Origin: Actinomycetota bacterium
GTDB lineage: Bacteria; Actinomycetota; Acidimicrobiia; Acidimicrobiales; Ilumatobacteraceae
Assembly: GCA_016871395.1 (NCBI GenBank)
Contig: VFYV01000003.1
Coordinates: 62,001-126,000, forward strand
Direction: 5' to 3'
DNA: 64,000 nt
The first letter of the stretch is position 1, and each line of letters begins with the position of its first letter. Made by a program: the position numbers and the translations under genes. Below are positions 7,720 to 16,813 of this stretch, in pieces. The notes beneath the pieces are model-generated. The model did no database searches and was not told where the DNA came from. It saw only the letters and a program-made list of their open reading frames with translations.

Positions 7720-9669
7720 CTAGATCTCGACGTGCGAACCGACCTCGAAGATCTGGTCCCTGGGCAGGTTGAAGAAGCGACCGGCGCTGTCAGCACCGCG
7801 ATTGAGTAGCACGAACAGTTGCTCGGCTAGCGGGTTCATGCCCGGTGCCTTGCCGGCGACGATCGATTCGTGACCGAGGAAGAACGTGGCATGCTCGGGG
7901 TCGAAGTCGAAGCCGCGTTCGTGGATATCCGAAAGCGCGGCGATCACGTCGGGTTCCTCCATGAAGCCGAAGCGCAGGAGGATCTGGAACACCCCGGGCT
8001 CCACCTTGGTGACAACGGTTCGCTCGCGGGGATCCACGCGGGGGATCTCGGCGGTTTGCACGGCGACGATCAGCGTGCACTTGTGCAGAACCTTGTTGTG
8101 CTTGAGGTTGTTGACCAGTGCCGGTGGAGCCTTTCCCAAGTCCTTGAACATGAAAACCGCGGTGCCGGCTACGCGGGCCACGTCCACGTGCTCGTCCAGT
8201 ACTTCGACGATCGGACGCTCGCCGCGGTTGATGCGGGCCGCCACCAGTTGGCGACCACGATGCCAAGTCGTCATCTGCACCAAGAGCACGATGGCCACGG
8301 CCAACGGGAACCAACCGCCGTGCGGGATCTTGGGGATGTTGGCCCCGAGGAATGCTGCGTCGACGGTGGCGAGGGGAATGCACACCGCCAACGCCTTCCA
8401 GTTCGACCAACCCCACCGCTTGCGACACACCTCGTAGAACAGCAACGTGGTGACCAGCATCGTGGATGTGACGGCGATTCCGTAGGCCGATGCGAGTGAC
8501 TTGGATGATCGGAACACCACCACGAGTCCGATACAGCCGATCATGAGCAACCAATTCACGAGGGGCACATAGACCTGACCCCGCTGCGTGGACGAGGTGT
8601 GCCGGATCTTCACGCGCGGCAGGTAATCCAACTGAACCGCCTGCACCGTGAGCGAGAACGCGCCGGAGATGAGGGCTTGGGAGGCGATGACGGTGGCCAA
8701 GGTGGCCAACACGACCAACGGCAACACTCCCCATTCGGGGGCCATCTTGAAAAGGGGGCGTTCGACCGCCTCGGGATCGTTCAAGATGAGAGAGGCCTGT
8801 CCGAAATAGTTGAGCAGCAGTCCGGGAAGCACGATTCCGTACCAACTCCACATGATGGGGCGACGACCGAAGTGGCCCATGTCGGCGTACAGAGCCTCAC
8901 CGCCGGTCACCACGAGGAAGATCGAACCCAACGTCAGGAACGACTTCATGGGTGATTCGGCGAAAAAGTCCAACGCGTACACCGGGTTGACGGCCTTCAG
9001 GACGCTCGCGTCCTCCAACAGTTGAGCGAGGCCGAGCAAGCCGAGGACCGTGAACCACACCATCATCACCGGACCGAAGATGCGTCCGATGCCGGCAGTT
9101 CCACGCCTCTGCACGAGGAACAGCACGGCCAGGATGACCACTGCAGCGGGGATGATGAGGTCATCGAGGGCGGAGGTGGCCTCTTTGACGCCCTCCACGG
9201 CACTCAGCACCGAGATCGCCGGCGTGATGAGTCCGTCCCCGTAGAGCAGTGCCGTGCCGAAAACTCCGAGGCCGACGACGATACGACCCCGGCCCTTCAG
9301 GGTGCCTTTGGGCATCACCATCGCGGTGAGGGCGAGGATTCCGCCCTCGCCGCGATTGTCGGCTTTCATCACGAAGGTGAGGTACTTGATGGAGATGATG
9401 ATCACGAGGGACCAAAAGGCCAATGACGCCACTCCGAAGGGGTACACGGGGTTCGACGCGTCGAGTTTCTGGTGATCGAACGCTTCTCGGAACGCGTACA
9501 AGGGCGAGGTGCCGATGTCGCCGTACACGATGCCCAGTGCGCCGAGCGCGAGAGCGCCCGTGCCCGCCTTGTGTCCGCCGTGTTGACCGTCGCCCACTGG
9601 GTCGGCGTCGGACACGGGGGAGTCGACGGATTCGCTTGAGTCGTTCGCCGACTCGCGTTCGAATGTCAC
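7720..9669 (-). CDS. kup: Kup-family potassium uptake protein
   Basis: Proton-coupled potassium importer of the KUP/HAK/KT family, 649 aa. The family start motif ALGALGIVYGDIGTSPLYAFREAF follows a hydrophilic, acidic N-terminal extension of about 35 residues. About twelve membrane helices come next, and then a cytoplasmic C-terminal domain of roughly 200 residues. The start is a GTG at 9669, supported by TAGCAT 6 nt upstream. Monocistronic and divergent from the small membrane-anchored protein at 9730. No c-di-AMP riboswitch is possible because there is no 5' leader. Confidence 0.92.
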   Translation of the reverse strand: MTFERESANDSSESVDSPVSDADPVGDGQHGGHKAGTGALALGALGIVYGDIGTSPLYAFREAFDHQKLDASNPVYPFGVASLAFWSLVIIISIKYLTFVMKADNRGEGGILALTAMVMPKGTLKGRGRIVVGLGVFGTALLYGDGLITPAISVLSAVEGVKEATSALDDLIIPAAVVILAVLFLVQRRGTAGIGRIFGPVMMVWFTVLGLLGLAQLLEDASVLKAVNPVYALDFFAESPMKSFLTLGSIFLVVTGGEALYADMGHFGRRPIMWSWYGIVLPGLLLNYFGQASLILNDPEAVERPLFKMAPEWGVLPLVVLATLATVIASQALISGAFSLTVQAVQLDYLPRVKIRHTSSTQRGQVYVPLVNWLLMIGCIGLVVVFRSSKSLASAYGIAVTSTMLVTTLLFYEVCRKRWGWSNWKALAVCIPLATVDAAFLGANIPKIPHGGWFPLAVAIVLLVQMTTWHRGRQLVAARINRGERPIVEVLDEHVDVARVAGTAVFMFKDLGKAPPALVNNLKHNKVLHKCTLIVAVQTAEIPRVDPRERTVVTKVEPGVFQILLRFGFMEEPDVIAALSDIHERGFDFDPEHATFFLGHESIVAGKAPGMNPLAEQLFVLLNRGADSAGRFFNLPRDQIFEVGSHVEI

Positions 9670-9675
9670 GAGATG

Positions 9676-9681
9676 ATGCTA
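9676..9681 (-). promoter_or_regulatory. -10 hexamer of leaderless promoter, kup
   Basis: TAGCAT on the minus strand, 6 nt upstream of the kup GTG start. Confidence 0.55.
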
Positions 9682-9715
9682 ACCACGTGGTGAGTCGCGC
9701 GGTCGTCTCGGGCTC

Positions 9716-9721
9716 TAGCCT
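9716..9721 (+). promoter_or_regulatory. -10 hexamer of leaderless promoter, gene at 9730
   Basis: TAGCCT 8 nt before the GTG at 9730. It faces away from the kup promoter across about 34 bp. Confidence 0.4.
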
Positions 9722-9729
9722 GCAGAGTC

Positions 9730-10158
9730 GTGAAGACCCGCACTTTGCTGTTGTTGTCGGTCGGATGCGGACTTCTGATCGTGTTGGCCGGCGGGATCAA
9801 ACTCTTCCAGGTAGCCTCGGATCGCACCGACGTTCCGGTCCTGGAGTTGGGCGATGAGGCGTTGATCGGCGACATGTCGGTGATGGTGAGCACTATCGAA
9901 GGCACCTCATCGGGGGTCGAGGTCGCCGTCGAGATGTCGGGAGTGTCCGGTGCGGCAGTTCTCGAGGGTTGGTCTTTGTTGGGTGACGGTGAACTGAGCG
10001 AACCCACGGCGGCGGTTTTCGAGGGTGCGTGCGATGCCACAACCGTCGTCCCCGACGGCGGCGTCGAAATCCGGTGCACCTTACGCTTTCCAGCGGTCGA
10101 GGCCGCTCAGTACGTGGCCTATCAGCGAGGTGGGGAGTTGCGTCGCTGGGCCCCCTGA
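9730..10158 (+). CDS. Hypothetical membrane-anchored protein
   Basis: A 142-aa protein with one N-terminal hydrophobic segment (LLLLSVGCGLLIVLAGGI) and a probable extracytoplasmic beta-rich domain. There is no lipobox with a clear +1 cysteine context, so I read the segment as an uncleaved anchor. Two cysteines (GACDATT and EIRCTLR) in the outer domain could form a disulfide. I do not recognise a family. The start is a GTG supported by an upstream TAGCCT hexamer. Confidence 0.6.
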   Translation: MKTRTLLLLSVGCGLLIVLAGGIKLFQVASDRTDVPVLELGDEALIGDMSVMVSTIEGTSSGVEVAVEMSGVSGAAVLEGWSLLGDGELSEPTAAVFEGACDATTVVPDGGVEIRCTLRFPAVEAAQYVAYQRGGELRRWAP

Positions 10159-10264
10159 GTCGGCGGCGAATCGTCGGATTCGGCGCATGAAATGGGTCAT
10201 GAGCCCCGTGGCCCGACCCGACTGACGGCTACCGTTGTTCACGCACAGCGCCACGGGCGCGAAG

Positions 10265-11683
10265 ATGTCGGAGGTGGTCCGTACGGCCGAGCAATTTGAC
10301 CTGGTGGTGATCGGTGGTGGTCCCGGTGGCTACGGCGCCGCCTTGTATGCGGCATCGGCGGGCATGAACGTGGCCTTGGTCGAGCGCGACGCTCTCGGCG
10401 GGACGTGTCTGAACCGCGGGTGCATTCCCGCCAAGGCGTTCCTCGAGACCGCTTCGGTGTACCGCCACGTGGCTCACGCGTCCGACTTCGGAATCGAAGC
10501 GTCGGCACCATCGGTGAACTTCGCCAAGACTCAGGCACGCAAGCGCAAGATCGTCGAGGGACTCGTCAAGGGCATCGGCGGTATGTGCAAGGCCCGTAAG
10601 GTCACGGTCTTCAACGGCACCGGTTCGTTGGGTCCCGATCGCACCGTCGAGATTTCCATGGCCGACGGGTCGTCGCCCTCCATTCGAGGTGCGCACGTGA
10701 TCCTGGCGGCCGGTTCGGTGCCGCGCACCCTTCCGGGCTTCGATCGAGGCGGTCCCATCATGACCAGCGACGAAGTGCTCGACCTCGAGTACGTGCCGGC
10801 GCGAGTGGCGGTCATCGGTGGTGGCGCGATCGGATGCGAGTTCGCCTCCACGTTCGCCGACCTCGGTGCGACGGTCACGATTCTCGAGGGCTTACCCCAG
10901 ATCCTTCCGGGTCTCGACACCGATGTTGCCAACGTCGTGGTGAAGTCGTTCAAGAAGAAGAACATCGACATCCGCACCGGCGTAGCCGTGAAGAGTCATG
11001 CCCCCACGACCACGGGTGGCACCGTCGTCACCTTCGGAGAGGGTGAAACATTGGAAGTCGATGTGGTGGTGGTGTCGGTGGGCCGACGACCGCACGCCGA
11101 CTTGCTCGGTCTGGTGGGCACCGGCGTCGTCGTCACCGATCGCGGTTTCGTCGATGTCGACCCGTGGTGTCGTACCAACGAACCCGGTGTCTACGCCGTC
11201 GGTGACCTGATCAACACCCCCCAGTTGGCCCACGTCGCTTACGCCGAGGCGATCCTGGCGGTCAAGCACATGCTCGGCGAAGACCCGTTGCCGATCGCTT
11301 ACGACCGCGTACCGTGGGCCATCTACTGCCATCCCGAGGTGGCGTGGGCCGGTCCGGGCGAGGATGCGGCCAAGGTGGCCGGACTCGATGTGGTGGTGGC
11401 CAAGCATCCGTTCCGCGCCAACAGCCGGGCCCAGATTCTGGGGGAGATCGACGGCCTCGTGAAGATCGTCGCCAAGAAGAATCCCGACGGAACCGCCGGT
11501 CAGATTCTCGGCGTCCACATGGTCGGGCCGTGGGTCACCGAACAACTGTCGGGCGGTTACCTGGCGGTGAACTGGGAAGCCACGGTCGCCGAGGTCGCCG
11601 AGTTCATTCAGCCCCACCCGAGTTTGAGCGAATTGTTCGGCGAGACCGTGCTGTCGATGACCGGCCGTAGTCTGAACGCGTAA
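10265..11683 (+). CDS. lpd: Dihydrolipoyl dehydrogenase (E3)
   Basis: Flavoprotein disulfide reductase that reoxidises dihydrolipoamide of 2-oxoacid dehydrogenase complexes using NAD, 472 aa. FAD loop VVIGGGPGGYGAALYAA, redox-active disulfide in GGTCLNRGCIPAKAF, NAD loop VIGGGAIGCEFAS, and the C-terminal active-site His-Glu pair in HPSLSELFGE are all intact. The track adds ten residues from an upstream TTG; I choose ATG 10265, which begins MSEVVRTAEQFDLVVIGGG. The E2 gene follows after 44 bp, so E3 and E2 are probably one transcript. Confidence 0.92.
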   Translation: MSEVVRTAEQFDLVVIGGGPGGYGAALYAASAGMNVALVERDALGGTCLNRGCIPAKAFLETASVYRHVAHASDFGIEASAPSVNFAKTQARKRKIVEGLVKGIGGMCKARKVTVFNGTGSLGPDRTVEISMADGSSPSIRGAHVILAAGSVPRTLPGFDRGGPIMTSDEVLDLEYVPARVAVIGGGAIGCEFASTFADLGATVTILEGLPQILPGLDTDVANVVVKSFKKKNIDIRTGVAVKSHAPTTTGGTVVTFGEGETLEVDVVVVSVGRRPHADLLGLVGTGVVVTDRGFVDVDPWCRTNEPGVYAVGDLINTPQLAHVAYAEAILAVKHMLGEDPLPIAYDRVPWAIYCHPEVAWAGPGEDAAKVAGLDVVVAKHPFRANSRAQILGEIDGLVKIVAKKNPDGTAGQILGVHMVGPWVTEQLSGGYLAVNWEATVAEVAEFIQPHPSLSELFGETVLSMTGRSLNA

Positions 11684-11727
11684 CGAACGAGCGCGCAGCC
11701 CGAACACGAACGAAGGACGACACGGTC

Positions 11728-13080
11728 ATGGCAGAGGTAACGCTCCCTCAACTCGGCGAAACGGTCACCGAGGGAACCATCACGCGTTGGTTCAAGAAGG
11801 TGGGCGACTCGGTGGCCGCCGACGAGCCGTTGTTCGAGGTGTCGACCGACAAGGTGGACACCGAAGTTCCGTCACCGATCGCTGGCGTGCTCACCGAGAT
11901 TCGCGTGCCCGAGGGTGACACCGTGCCGGTGGGTGCCGTGATCGCCGTGGTCGGCGCGACCGACTCCGCCGCGCCCCCCGCGCCCGCCGCGCCCGCCGCG
12001 ACCCCCGCGCCCGCCGCGCCCGCGGCCCCGGTCGAGGCTGTCGTGTCGACGATGGCTCCCGAATCGGTACCTACCCGACCCAGTGTCTCGTCCCCGACTC
12101 CCGCACCGGCCGCTGCTTCGGGCAACGACAAACGGTTGCTTTCGCCCGTCGTGCGACGCTTGGTGGCCGAGCACAACGTGAACGTCGACAGCATCCGGGG
12201 CACCGGGCCTGGTGGTCGCGTCACCCGCGAGGACGTTCTCGATCACGTCGACAAACTGTCGGCCGCGTCGCCACCAGCCTCCCCGGCCGCGTCGCCACCC
12301 ACCGCGGTGGTTGCGGTGCCGACGGCCTCGGCTCCGCTCACGCCGGCTCGGAGCGTGCGCGTTGGTGAGCGCGACGATGTGGTGCCGTTGTCCAAGATTC
12401 GTCAACTCACCGGTTCGCACATGGTCATGTCCAAGAGCGTCAGCCCCCACGCGTTCAGCGTGGTCGAGGTCGATTACTTCAACGTGGATCGGACCCGTTC
12501 GCGCACGAAGTTCGAGTTCAAGTCGGCCGAGGGCTTCAGCCTCACCTACTTGCCGTTCATCTCGCGCGCCGTGGTCGACGCGTTGGCCGACTTTCCGCAC
12601 ATGAACTCCAGCATCTCGGGGACCGATTTGGTGATCCATCGCTACGTCGATCTCGGCGTCGCCGTCGACCTCGACGGGCAGGGTCTGCTGGTTCCGGTCA
12701 TTCGTGGGGCCGAGGGCAAGCGTCTGCGGGCCATCGCGCGCGAGATCAGCGATCTGGCGTCTCGGGCCAAGAGTCGCAAGTTGGGTCCCGACGAGATTCA
12801 AGGCGGCACCTTCACCATCTCCAACAACGGCTCGGCGGGAAGCGTGCTCACGATGCCCATCATCAATCAACCACAGGTCGCGATCTTGTCCAGCGACGCC
12901 ATCGTGCGCAAGCCGGTGGTCGTGTCGGTGCCCGGTGGAGGCGAGAGCATCGCCATTCATCCGGTCGGACATCTGGCCATGAGCTGGGACCATCGTGCAT
13001 TCGACGGTGCATACGCGGCGGGTTTTCTGGTGCGGGTGAAAGAAATTCTCGAGACCCGCGACTGGTCGAGCGAGATTTAG
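11728..13080 (+). CDS. Dihydrolipoamide acyltransferase (E2) of a 2-oxoacid dehydrogenase complex
   Basis: E2 core enzyme, 450 aa, in the standard order. There is one N-terminal lipoyl domain (residues 1-77, lipoyl Lys in STDKVDTE) and an Ala/Pro-rich flexible linker. A peripheral subunit-binding domain follows (RLLSPVVRRLVAEHNVNVDSIRGTGPGGRVTREDV), then a second linker and the catalytic domain with the active-site His in DHRAFDGAYAAGF. Whether it serves pyruvate, 2-oxoglutarate or branched-chain oxoacids cannot be decided here because no E1 gene is present. A good Shine-Dalgarno (GAAGGACGAC) precedes ATG 11728. The lipoylation enzyme fusion starts 3 nt after its stop. Confidence 0.92.
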   Translation: MAEVTLPQLGETVTEGTITRWFKKVGDSVAADEPLFEVSTDKVDTEVPSPIAGVLTEIRVPEGDTVPVGAVIAVVGATDSAAPPAPAAPAATPAPAAPAAPVEAVVSTMAPESVPTRPSVSSPTPAPAAASGNDKRLLSPVVRRLVAEHNVNVDSIRGTGPGGRVTREDVLDHVDKLSAASPPASPAASPPTAVVAVPTASAPLTPARSVRVGERDDVVPLSKIRQLTGSHMVMSKSVSPHAFSVVEVDYFNVDRTRSRTKFEFKSAEGFSLTYLPFISRAVVDALADFPHMNSSISGTDLVIHRYVDLGVAVDLDGQGLLVPVIRGAEGKRLRAIAREISDLASRAKSRKLGPDEIQGGTFTISNNGSAGSVLTMPIINQPQVAILSSDAIVRKPVVVSVPGGGESIAIHPVGHLAMSWDHRAFDGAYAAGFLVRVKEILETRDWSSEI

Positions 13081-13083
13081 GCC

Positions 13084-14721
13084 ATGTTGCGTGTTCGTTG
13101 GGTCGGGCGCGTCGCGTATCGCGAGGCGTTGGAGTTGCAGACCGCACTATTCGAAAACGGGTCCGAGTCGCACCTTTTGTTGCTCGAGCATCCGCACGTC
13201 TTCACCTACGGGCCGCGGGCCGAACTGGACAAGAACCTGAGATGTGATCCGGCCGCTCTCGGGGCCGACTTCGTCGCGGTCAAACGCGGGGGTGACATCA
13301 CCTATCACGGTCCCGGTCAACTGGTCGGCTATCCCATCTTGAACATCGAGAATGCCATTGGCGCCTCGCAACACGTGTGTGAGGTCGAGCAATTGGTGAT
13401 CGACACCCTCCGGGAGATCGGGGTGGACGGGGTGGGTCGCATGGAGGGTTACGCCGGCGTCTGGCTCGACGTCGGCACCGACCGAGTTCGCAAGATCAGT
13501 GCCATCGGTGTGCGTCTGGCGCACGGTCGCACCATGCACGGTTTCGCGTTGAACATCGACCCCGACATGACGTTCATGCGAGAGCACATCGTTCCGTGTG
13601 GCATCGCGGACCTCCCGGTCACGTCTCTGCGGGAGGAGGGTTTCGACGTCGACATGAAAACCGTGGTCGACATCGTCGCCCGATTGGCCGCCGAGAAGTG
13701 GGGCCAGGGTGCGTGCGAACGCCAGGACGTGGTCTGGGTCCATCGCCCGGAGGACTTGTCTCGATTCTCGCGCGGTGAGGGTCCGGGGGAACCGGTCCGC
13801 TTGCTCGGTCGTCTGGCCGATGCCGGTGTGAACGCCGGTCTGGAGATCGCCGATCGCAAACCCGAGTGGTTGCGCCCGCGGGTGAAGATCGGCGAGGACG
13901 TGCTTCGCATCAAGCGCACTCTCGCCGACCTCGATCTGGTGACCGTGTGCGAGGAAGCCGGCTGCCCGAACCTGTCGGAATGTTGGAAGGACGGCACCGC
14001 GACTTTCATGGTTCTCGGTGAGCGCTGTACTCGTGCCTGTGGCTTTTGCCTGGTCGACACCCGTAAGCCCGAGCCACCGGCGATGGACGAGCCGGCTCGA
14101 GTGGCCGAGGCCGTGGAGCGAATGGGTCTGTCTTACGCGGTGCTCACCATGGTGGCACGCGACGATTTGAGTGATGGTGGTTTCGCCCATGTGGCCGAGT
14201 GCGTGCGGGCCATCCGTGAACGCAATCCGCACACCAGGGTCGAAACACTGGTCTCCGACGCCAAGGGTGATGCGTCGTCGATCGATTCGTTGGTGGTCGC
14301 CCGTCCCGACGTGTTCAACCACAACATCGAGACGGTGGCTCGACTGCAGCGAGCGGTGCGACCGTCGGCAGGTTACGCACGAAGCCTGGGTGTGTTGGCT
14401 CACGCCAAGTTGGCCGGGCTCGTGGTGAAGTCGGGGTTGGTGTTGGGAATGGGCGAAACCGTCGAGGAGGTGGATGGTTGTCTGGCCGACTTGGCCGGCG
14501 TCGGCGTCGACATCGTGACGATCGGTCAGTACCTGCGCCCCACGTCGTACCATCTTCCGGTGGCGCGCTGGATCCATCCCGACGAGTTCGCCCGCTGGAA
14601 AAGCGTGGGTGAGAGTCTGGGCATCGGACACGTGGAGTCCAGTCCGCTGACCCGATCCAGTTATCACGCCAAGCAGGCGGCGCAAACGACCGTGCCGGTC
14701 TCGTTGGTCGTGCGCCGTTGA
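13084..14721 (+). CDS. lipB-lipA: LipB-LipA fusion: octanoyltransferase plus lipoyl synthase
   Basis: One 545-aa reading frame containing both steps of de novo lipoylation. Residues about 1-215 are LipB: RRGGDITYHGPGQLVGYPI-type motif (here KRGGDITYHGPGQ), KISAIG with catalytic Lys137, and PCGIADLPVTSL with catalytic Cys172. Residues about 235-545 are LipA. The auxiliary cluster is CX4CX5C (Cys289, 294, 300), the radical-SAM cluster is CTRACGFC (Cys315, 319, 322), and the C-terminal RSSY serine motif is present. The linker is about 20-40 residues (RFSRGEGPGEPVRLLGRL). No ATG exists between residues 191 and 309, although a GTG at residue 249 could in principle start LipA internally. The gene follows the E2 stop by 3 nt, so the lipoyl-accepting protein and the enzyme that modifies it are coexpressed. 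Confidence 0.95.
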   Translation: MLRVRWVGRVAYREALELQTALFENGSESHLLLLEHPHVFTYGPRAELDKNLRCDPAALGADFVAVKRGGDITYHGPGQLVGYPILNIENAIGASQHVCEVEQLVIDTLREIGVDGVGRMEGYAGVWLDVGTDRVRKISAIGVRLAHGRTMHGFALNIDPDMTFMREHIVPCGIADLPVTSLREEGFDVDMKTVVDIVARLAAEKWGQGACERQDVVWVHRPEDLSRFSRGEGPGEPVRLLGRLADAGVNAGLEIADRKPEWLRPRVKIGEDVLRIKRTLADLDLVTVCEEAGCPNLSECWKDGTATFMVLGERCTRACGFCLVDTRKPEPPAMDEPARVAEAVERMGLSYAVLTMVARDDLSDGGFAHVAECVRAIRERNPHTRVETLVSDAKGDASSIDSLVVARPDVFNHNIETVARLQRAVRPSAGYARSLGVLAHAKLAGLVVKSGLVLGMGETVEEVDGCLADLAGVGVDIVTIGQYLRPTSYHLPVARWIHPDEFARWKSVGESLGIGHVESSPLTRSSYHAKQAAQTTVPVSLVVRR

Positions 14722-14804
14722 CTCGACGACCGCGGGGCCATCGGGCCGCGTCGGATTGTGACCAACGGACCCGACACGGGCACGACTGACTCGAGGTCGA
14801 CCGC

Positions 14805-14810
14805 TAGTTT
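14805..14810 (+). promoter_or_regulatory. -10 hexamer of leaderless promoter, M24 peptidase
   Basis: TAGTTT 7 nt before GTG 14818. This argues for that start over the upstream GTG at 14758 used in the track. Confidence 0.5.
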
Positions 14811-14817
14811 GAGGGTC

Positions 14818-15963
14818 GTGAGTGGACATTCGATCGTCTCTGAGCCGATCACCGACGTGAAGGTTTTCTCCGATCGCATCGACCGCACCCGTCGCGCCAT
14901 GCGCGAGCAGGGGATCGACGTCACCTTGTTGTCCGTCGGCCTCGACATGCCCTATCTCACGGGCTATCACGCCATGCCACTGGAGCGACTCACGATGTTG
15001 GTGTTACCCGTCGACGGGGACGCCACGTTGGTGATTCCCCGCCTCGAAGCCCCCCGGGTGAACCATCTACCCGCGGTGTTCGACATGGCGCCGTGGGGCG
15101 AGACCGAGGATCCGGTGGCTCTCACGGCCTCGCTGGTGACGGCATCCTCGTGCGCCAAGGTGTTGGCCATCGGGGACACGATGTGGGCGCGTTTCCTGGT
15201 GGATCTGATGCCGATGTTGCCGGGAGCCGTCTTCCGTCGCGCGGTCGATGTGTTGGGTCCCATCCGCATGCGCAAAGATGCCGCCGAGATCGCCGCGTTG
15301 AAGGTCGCCGGTGCCGCCGCTGATCGCGTGGCGTCGCAACTTCAGGCCGGCGAGATCGATCTGGTCGGTCGCACCGAGGCTCAGGTGTCGGCCGACATCT
15401 CGGCGCGCTTGTTGTCCGAGGGGCACGATGTGGTCAACTTCGCCATCGTCGCCGCCGGAGAGAACGCCGCCAGTCCGCATCACCATCCGGGATCACGGGT
15501 CATCCGGCGCGGCGAGATCGTGTTGTGTGATTTCGGTGGAACCTTGAACGGCTACTGCAGTGACATCACCCGGTGCGTTCATCTGGGTCCCGTGCCGGGC
15601 GACATCGCCGAGGCCTACGCGGTGTTGAAGCAGTCCGAGGCCGCCGGAGTGCGCGCCGCCACCGTGGGTACACCGTGTGAGGACGTCGACCGTGCCGCTC
15701 GCGACGTCATCGATGCCGCCGGTTATGGCGAGTACTTCATTCATCGGACCGGTCACGGCATCGGCATGGGCGCTCACGAAGACCCCTACATGGTGAGTGG
15801 TAACACCTTGCTGCTCGAAGCCGGACACGCGTTCAGCGTCGAACCGGGCATCTACGTGGCCGGCAAATGGGGAATGCGCCTCGAAGACATTGTGGTGGTC
15901 ACCAACGACGATCCCGACCCGATGAACCACGTGAATCACGACCTGGTGGTCCTCGACGTCTGA
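14818..15963 (+). CDS. M24-family metallopeptidase (Xaa-Pro dipeptidase type)
   Basis: Two-domain pita-bread peptidase of 381 aa. The N-terminal creatinase-like domain (residues about 15-145) precedes the catalytic domain. The five metal ligands of the family are visible: Asp in LCDFGGTLNGYCSDITR (two), His in RTGHGIGMG, Glu in FSVEPGIYV and Glu in MRLEDIVVV. The likely role is cytosolic cleavage of X-Pro dipeptides. The start was moved to the GTG at 14818 on promoter evidence. Monocistronic; it converges on the xdhC operon. Confidence 0.88.
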   Translation: MSGHSIVSEPITDVKVFSDRIDRTRRAMREQGIDVTLLSVGLDMPYLTGYHAMPLERLTMLVLPVDGDATLVIPRLEAPRVNHLPAVFDMAPWGETEDPVALTASLVTASSCAKVLAIGDTMWARFLVDLMPMLPGAVFRRAVDVLGPIRMRKDAAEIAALKVAGAAADRVASQLQAGEIDLVGRTEAQVSADISARLLSEGHDVVNFAIVAAGENAASPHHHPGSRVIRRGEIVLCDFGGTLNGYCSDITRCVHLGPVPGDIAEAYAVLKQSEAAGVRAATVGTPCEDVDRAARDVIDAAGYGEYFIHRTGHGIGMGAHEDPYMVSGNTLLLEAGHAFSVEPGIYVAGKWGMRLEDIVVVTNDDPDPMNHVNHDLVVLDV

Positions 15964-15998
15964 CGCGCGTCAGCGGGTCCGGTGAGTGAGCCGGCCCG

Positions 15999-16811
15999 TC
16001 AGGAGTGAATGGAGCCGCTGGTCTGCTTCAAGCTGGAGGCCGAATGTCCGGTGCGACGGGCGATGATCTCGGCACAAATGGCGATGGCGGTTTCCTCCGG
16101 CGTGCGGCCGCCGAGGTCGAGGCCGATGGGCGACATCAGTCGGGACAACTGTTCGGCCGACGACACACCCACGTCGGCCAACCGCTCGAGGCGCTTGGCG
16201 TGGGTCTTGCGACTGCCCATGACCCCGATGTAGCCCACACCCGTCGCCAGCGCACCTCGAACGGCGGGTACGTCGAACTTCGGGTCGTGGGTGAGGATGC
16301 ACACCGCGTCGCGCGGGCCGAGCGTGTGACCGCGAGAATCGAACATCGGCGTGGGCCAGGTGACCATGACCTCGTCGGCCATGGGAAAGCGTCGCGTGGT
16401 GGCGAAGACCTCACGGGCATCACACACCGTCACGCGATAGCCGAGCACCTTGGCCACGCGTGCGAGCGCGGCCGTGAAGTCGACCGCCCCGAAGATCCAC
16501 ATCTGCGGTGGCGGAGAGAAACTCTCGATGAAGACCACGACCGTGGGGGTGTCCACCAGATCCTCGGGGGTGGCCTGACCCTCGGGTCCGTAGTGGCGCA
16601 CACCGGTGCGACCAGCCTCCAATTCTCCGGAAGTGTCTCGGGCCACCACGCGATCGAGGTCCCGATGACCGAGCGTTCCGGACACGATTTCGTCGCCATC
16701 GACCCGGGCCACCAGTAGTTTCGCGCCCACGCCGGGACCCTCGACGATGGTGGCCAGGGCCACCGGCGTTTGTGCTCGAACGTGCGCGCGAAACTCTTCG
16801 TAGAGCGACAT
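15999..16811 (-). CDS. XdhC/CoxI-family molybdenum-enzyme maturation protein (full-length, with Rossmann domain)
   Basis: Chaperone of 270 aa related to XdhC, which binds molybdenum cofactor and promotes its sulfuration before insertion into xanthine-dehydrogenase-family enzymes. The C-terminal Rossmann-type domain carries MWIFGAVDFTAALARVAKVLGYRVTVCDAR, ILTHDPKFDVPAV and VGYIGVMGSRKTHAKRLERL, and ends with LDLGGRTPEETAIAICAEIIA. In the usual nucleotide loop GAGHV the third position reads GAVDF, a noticeable deviation. It starts 2 nt after the stop of the small XdhC-like gene upstream. Fourth gene of the moxR-coxE-xdhC operon. Confidence 0.88.
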   Translation of the reverse strand: MSLYEEFRAHVRAQTPVALATIVEGPGVGAKLLVARVDGDEIVSGTLGHRDLDRVVARDTSGELEAGRTGVRHYGPEGQATPEDLVDTPTVVVFIESFSPPPQMWIFGAVDFTAALARVAKVLGYRVTVCDAREVFATTRRFPMADEVMVTWPTPMFDSRGHTLGPRDAVCILTHDPKFDVPAVRGALATGVGYIGVMGSRKTHAKRLERLADVGVSSAEQLSRLMSPIGLDLGGRTPEETAIAICAEIIARRTGHSASSLKQTSGSIHS

Positions 16812-16813
16812 GA

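Noticed and set aside
7664-9730. c-di-AMP (ydaO) riboswitch controlling kup
   Set aside because: The kup transcript appears leaderless and there is no room for an aptamer.
11970-12035. GC-rich CGCGCCCGC repeats as a DNA repeat element
   Set aside because: They encode the Ala/Pro linker of the E2 protein; codon-level repetition explains them.
13147-14970. 607-aa minus-strand ORF opposite lipB-lipA
   Set aside because: His/Arg/Asp-rich translation with no domain; it is the antisense shadow of a gene with fully conserved motifs.
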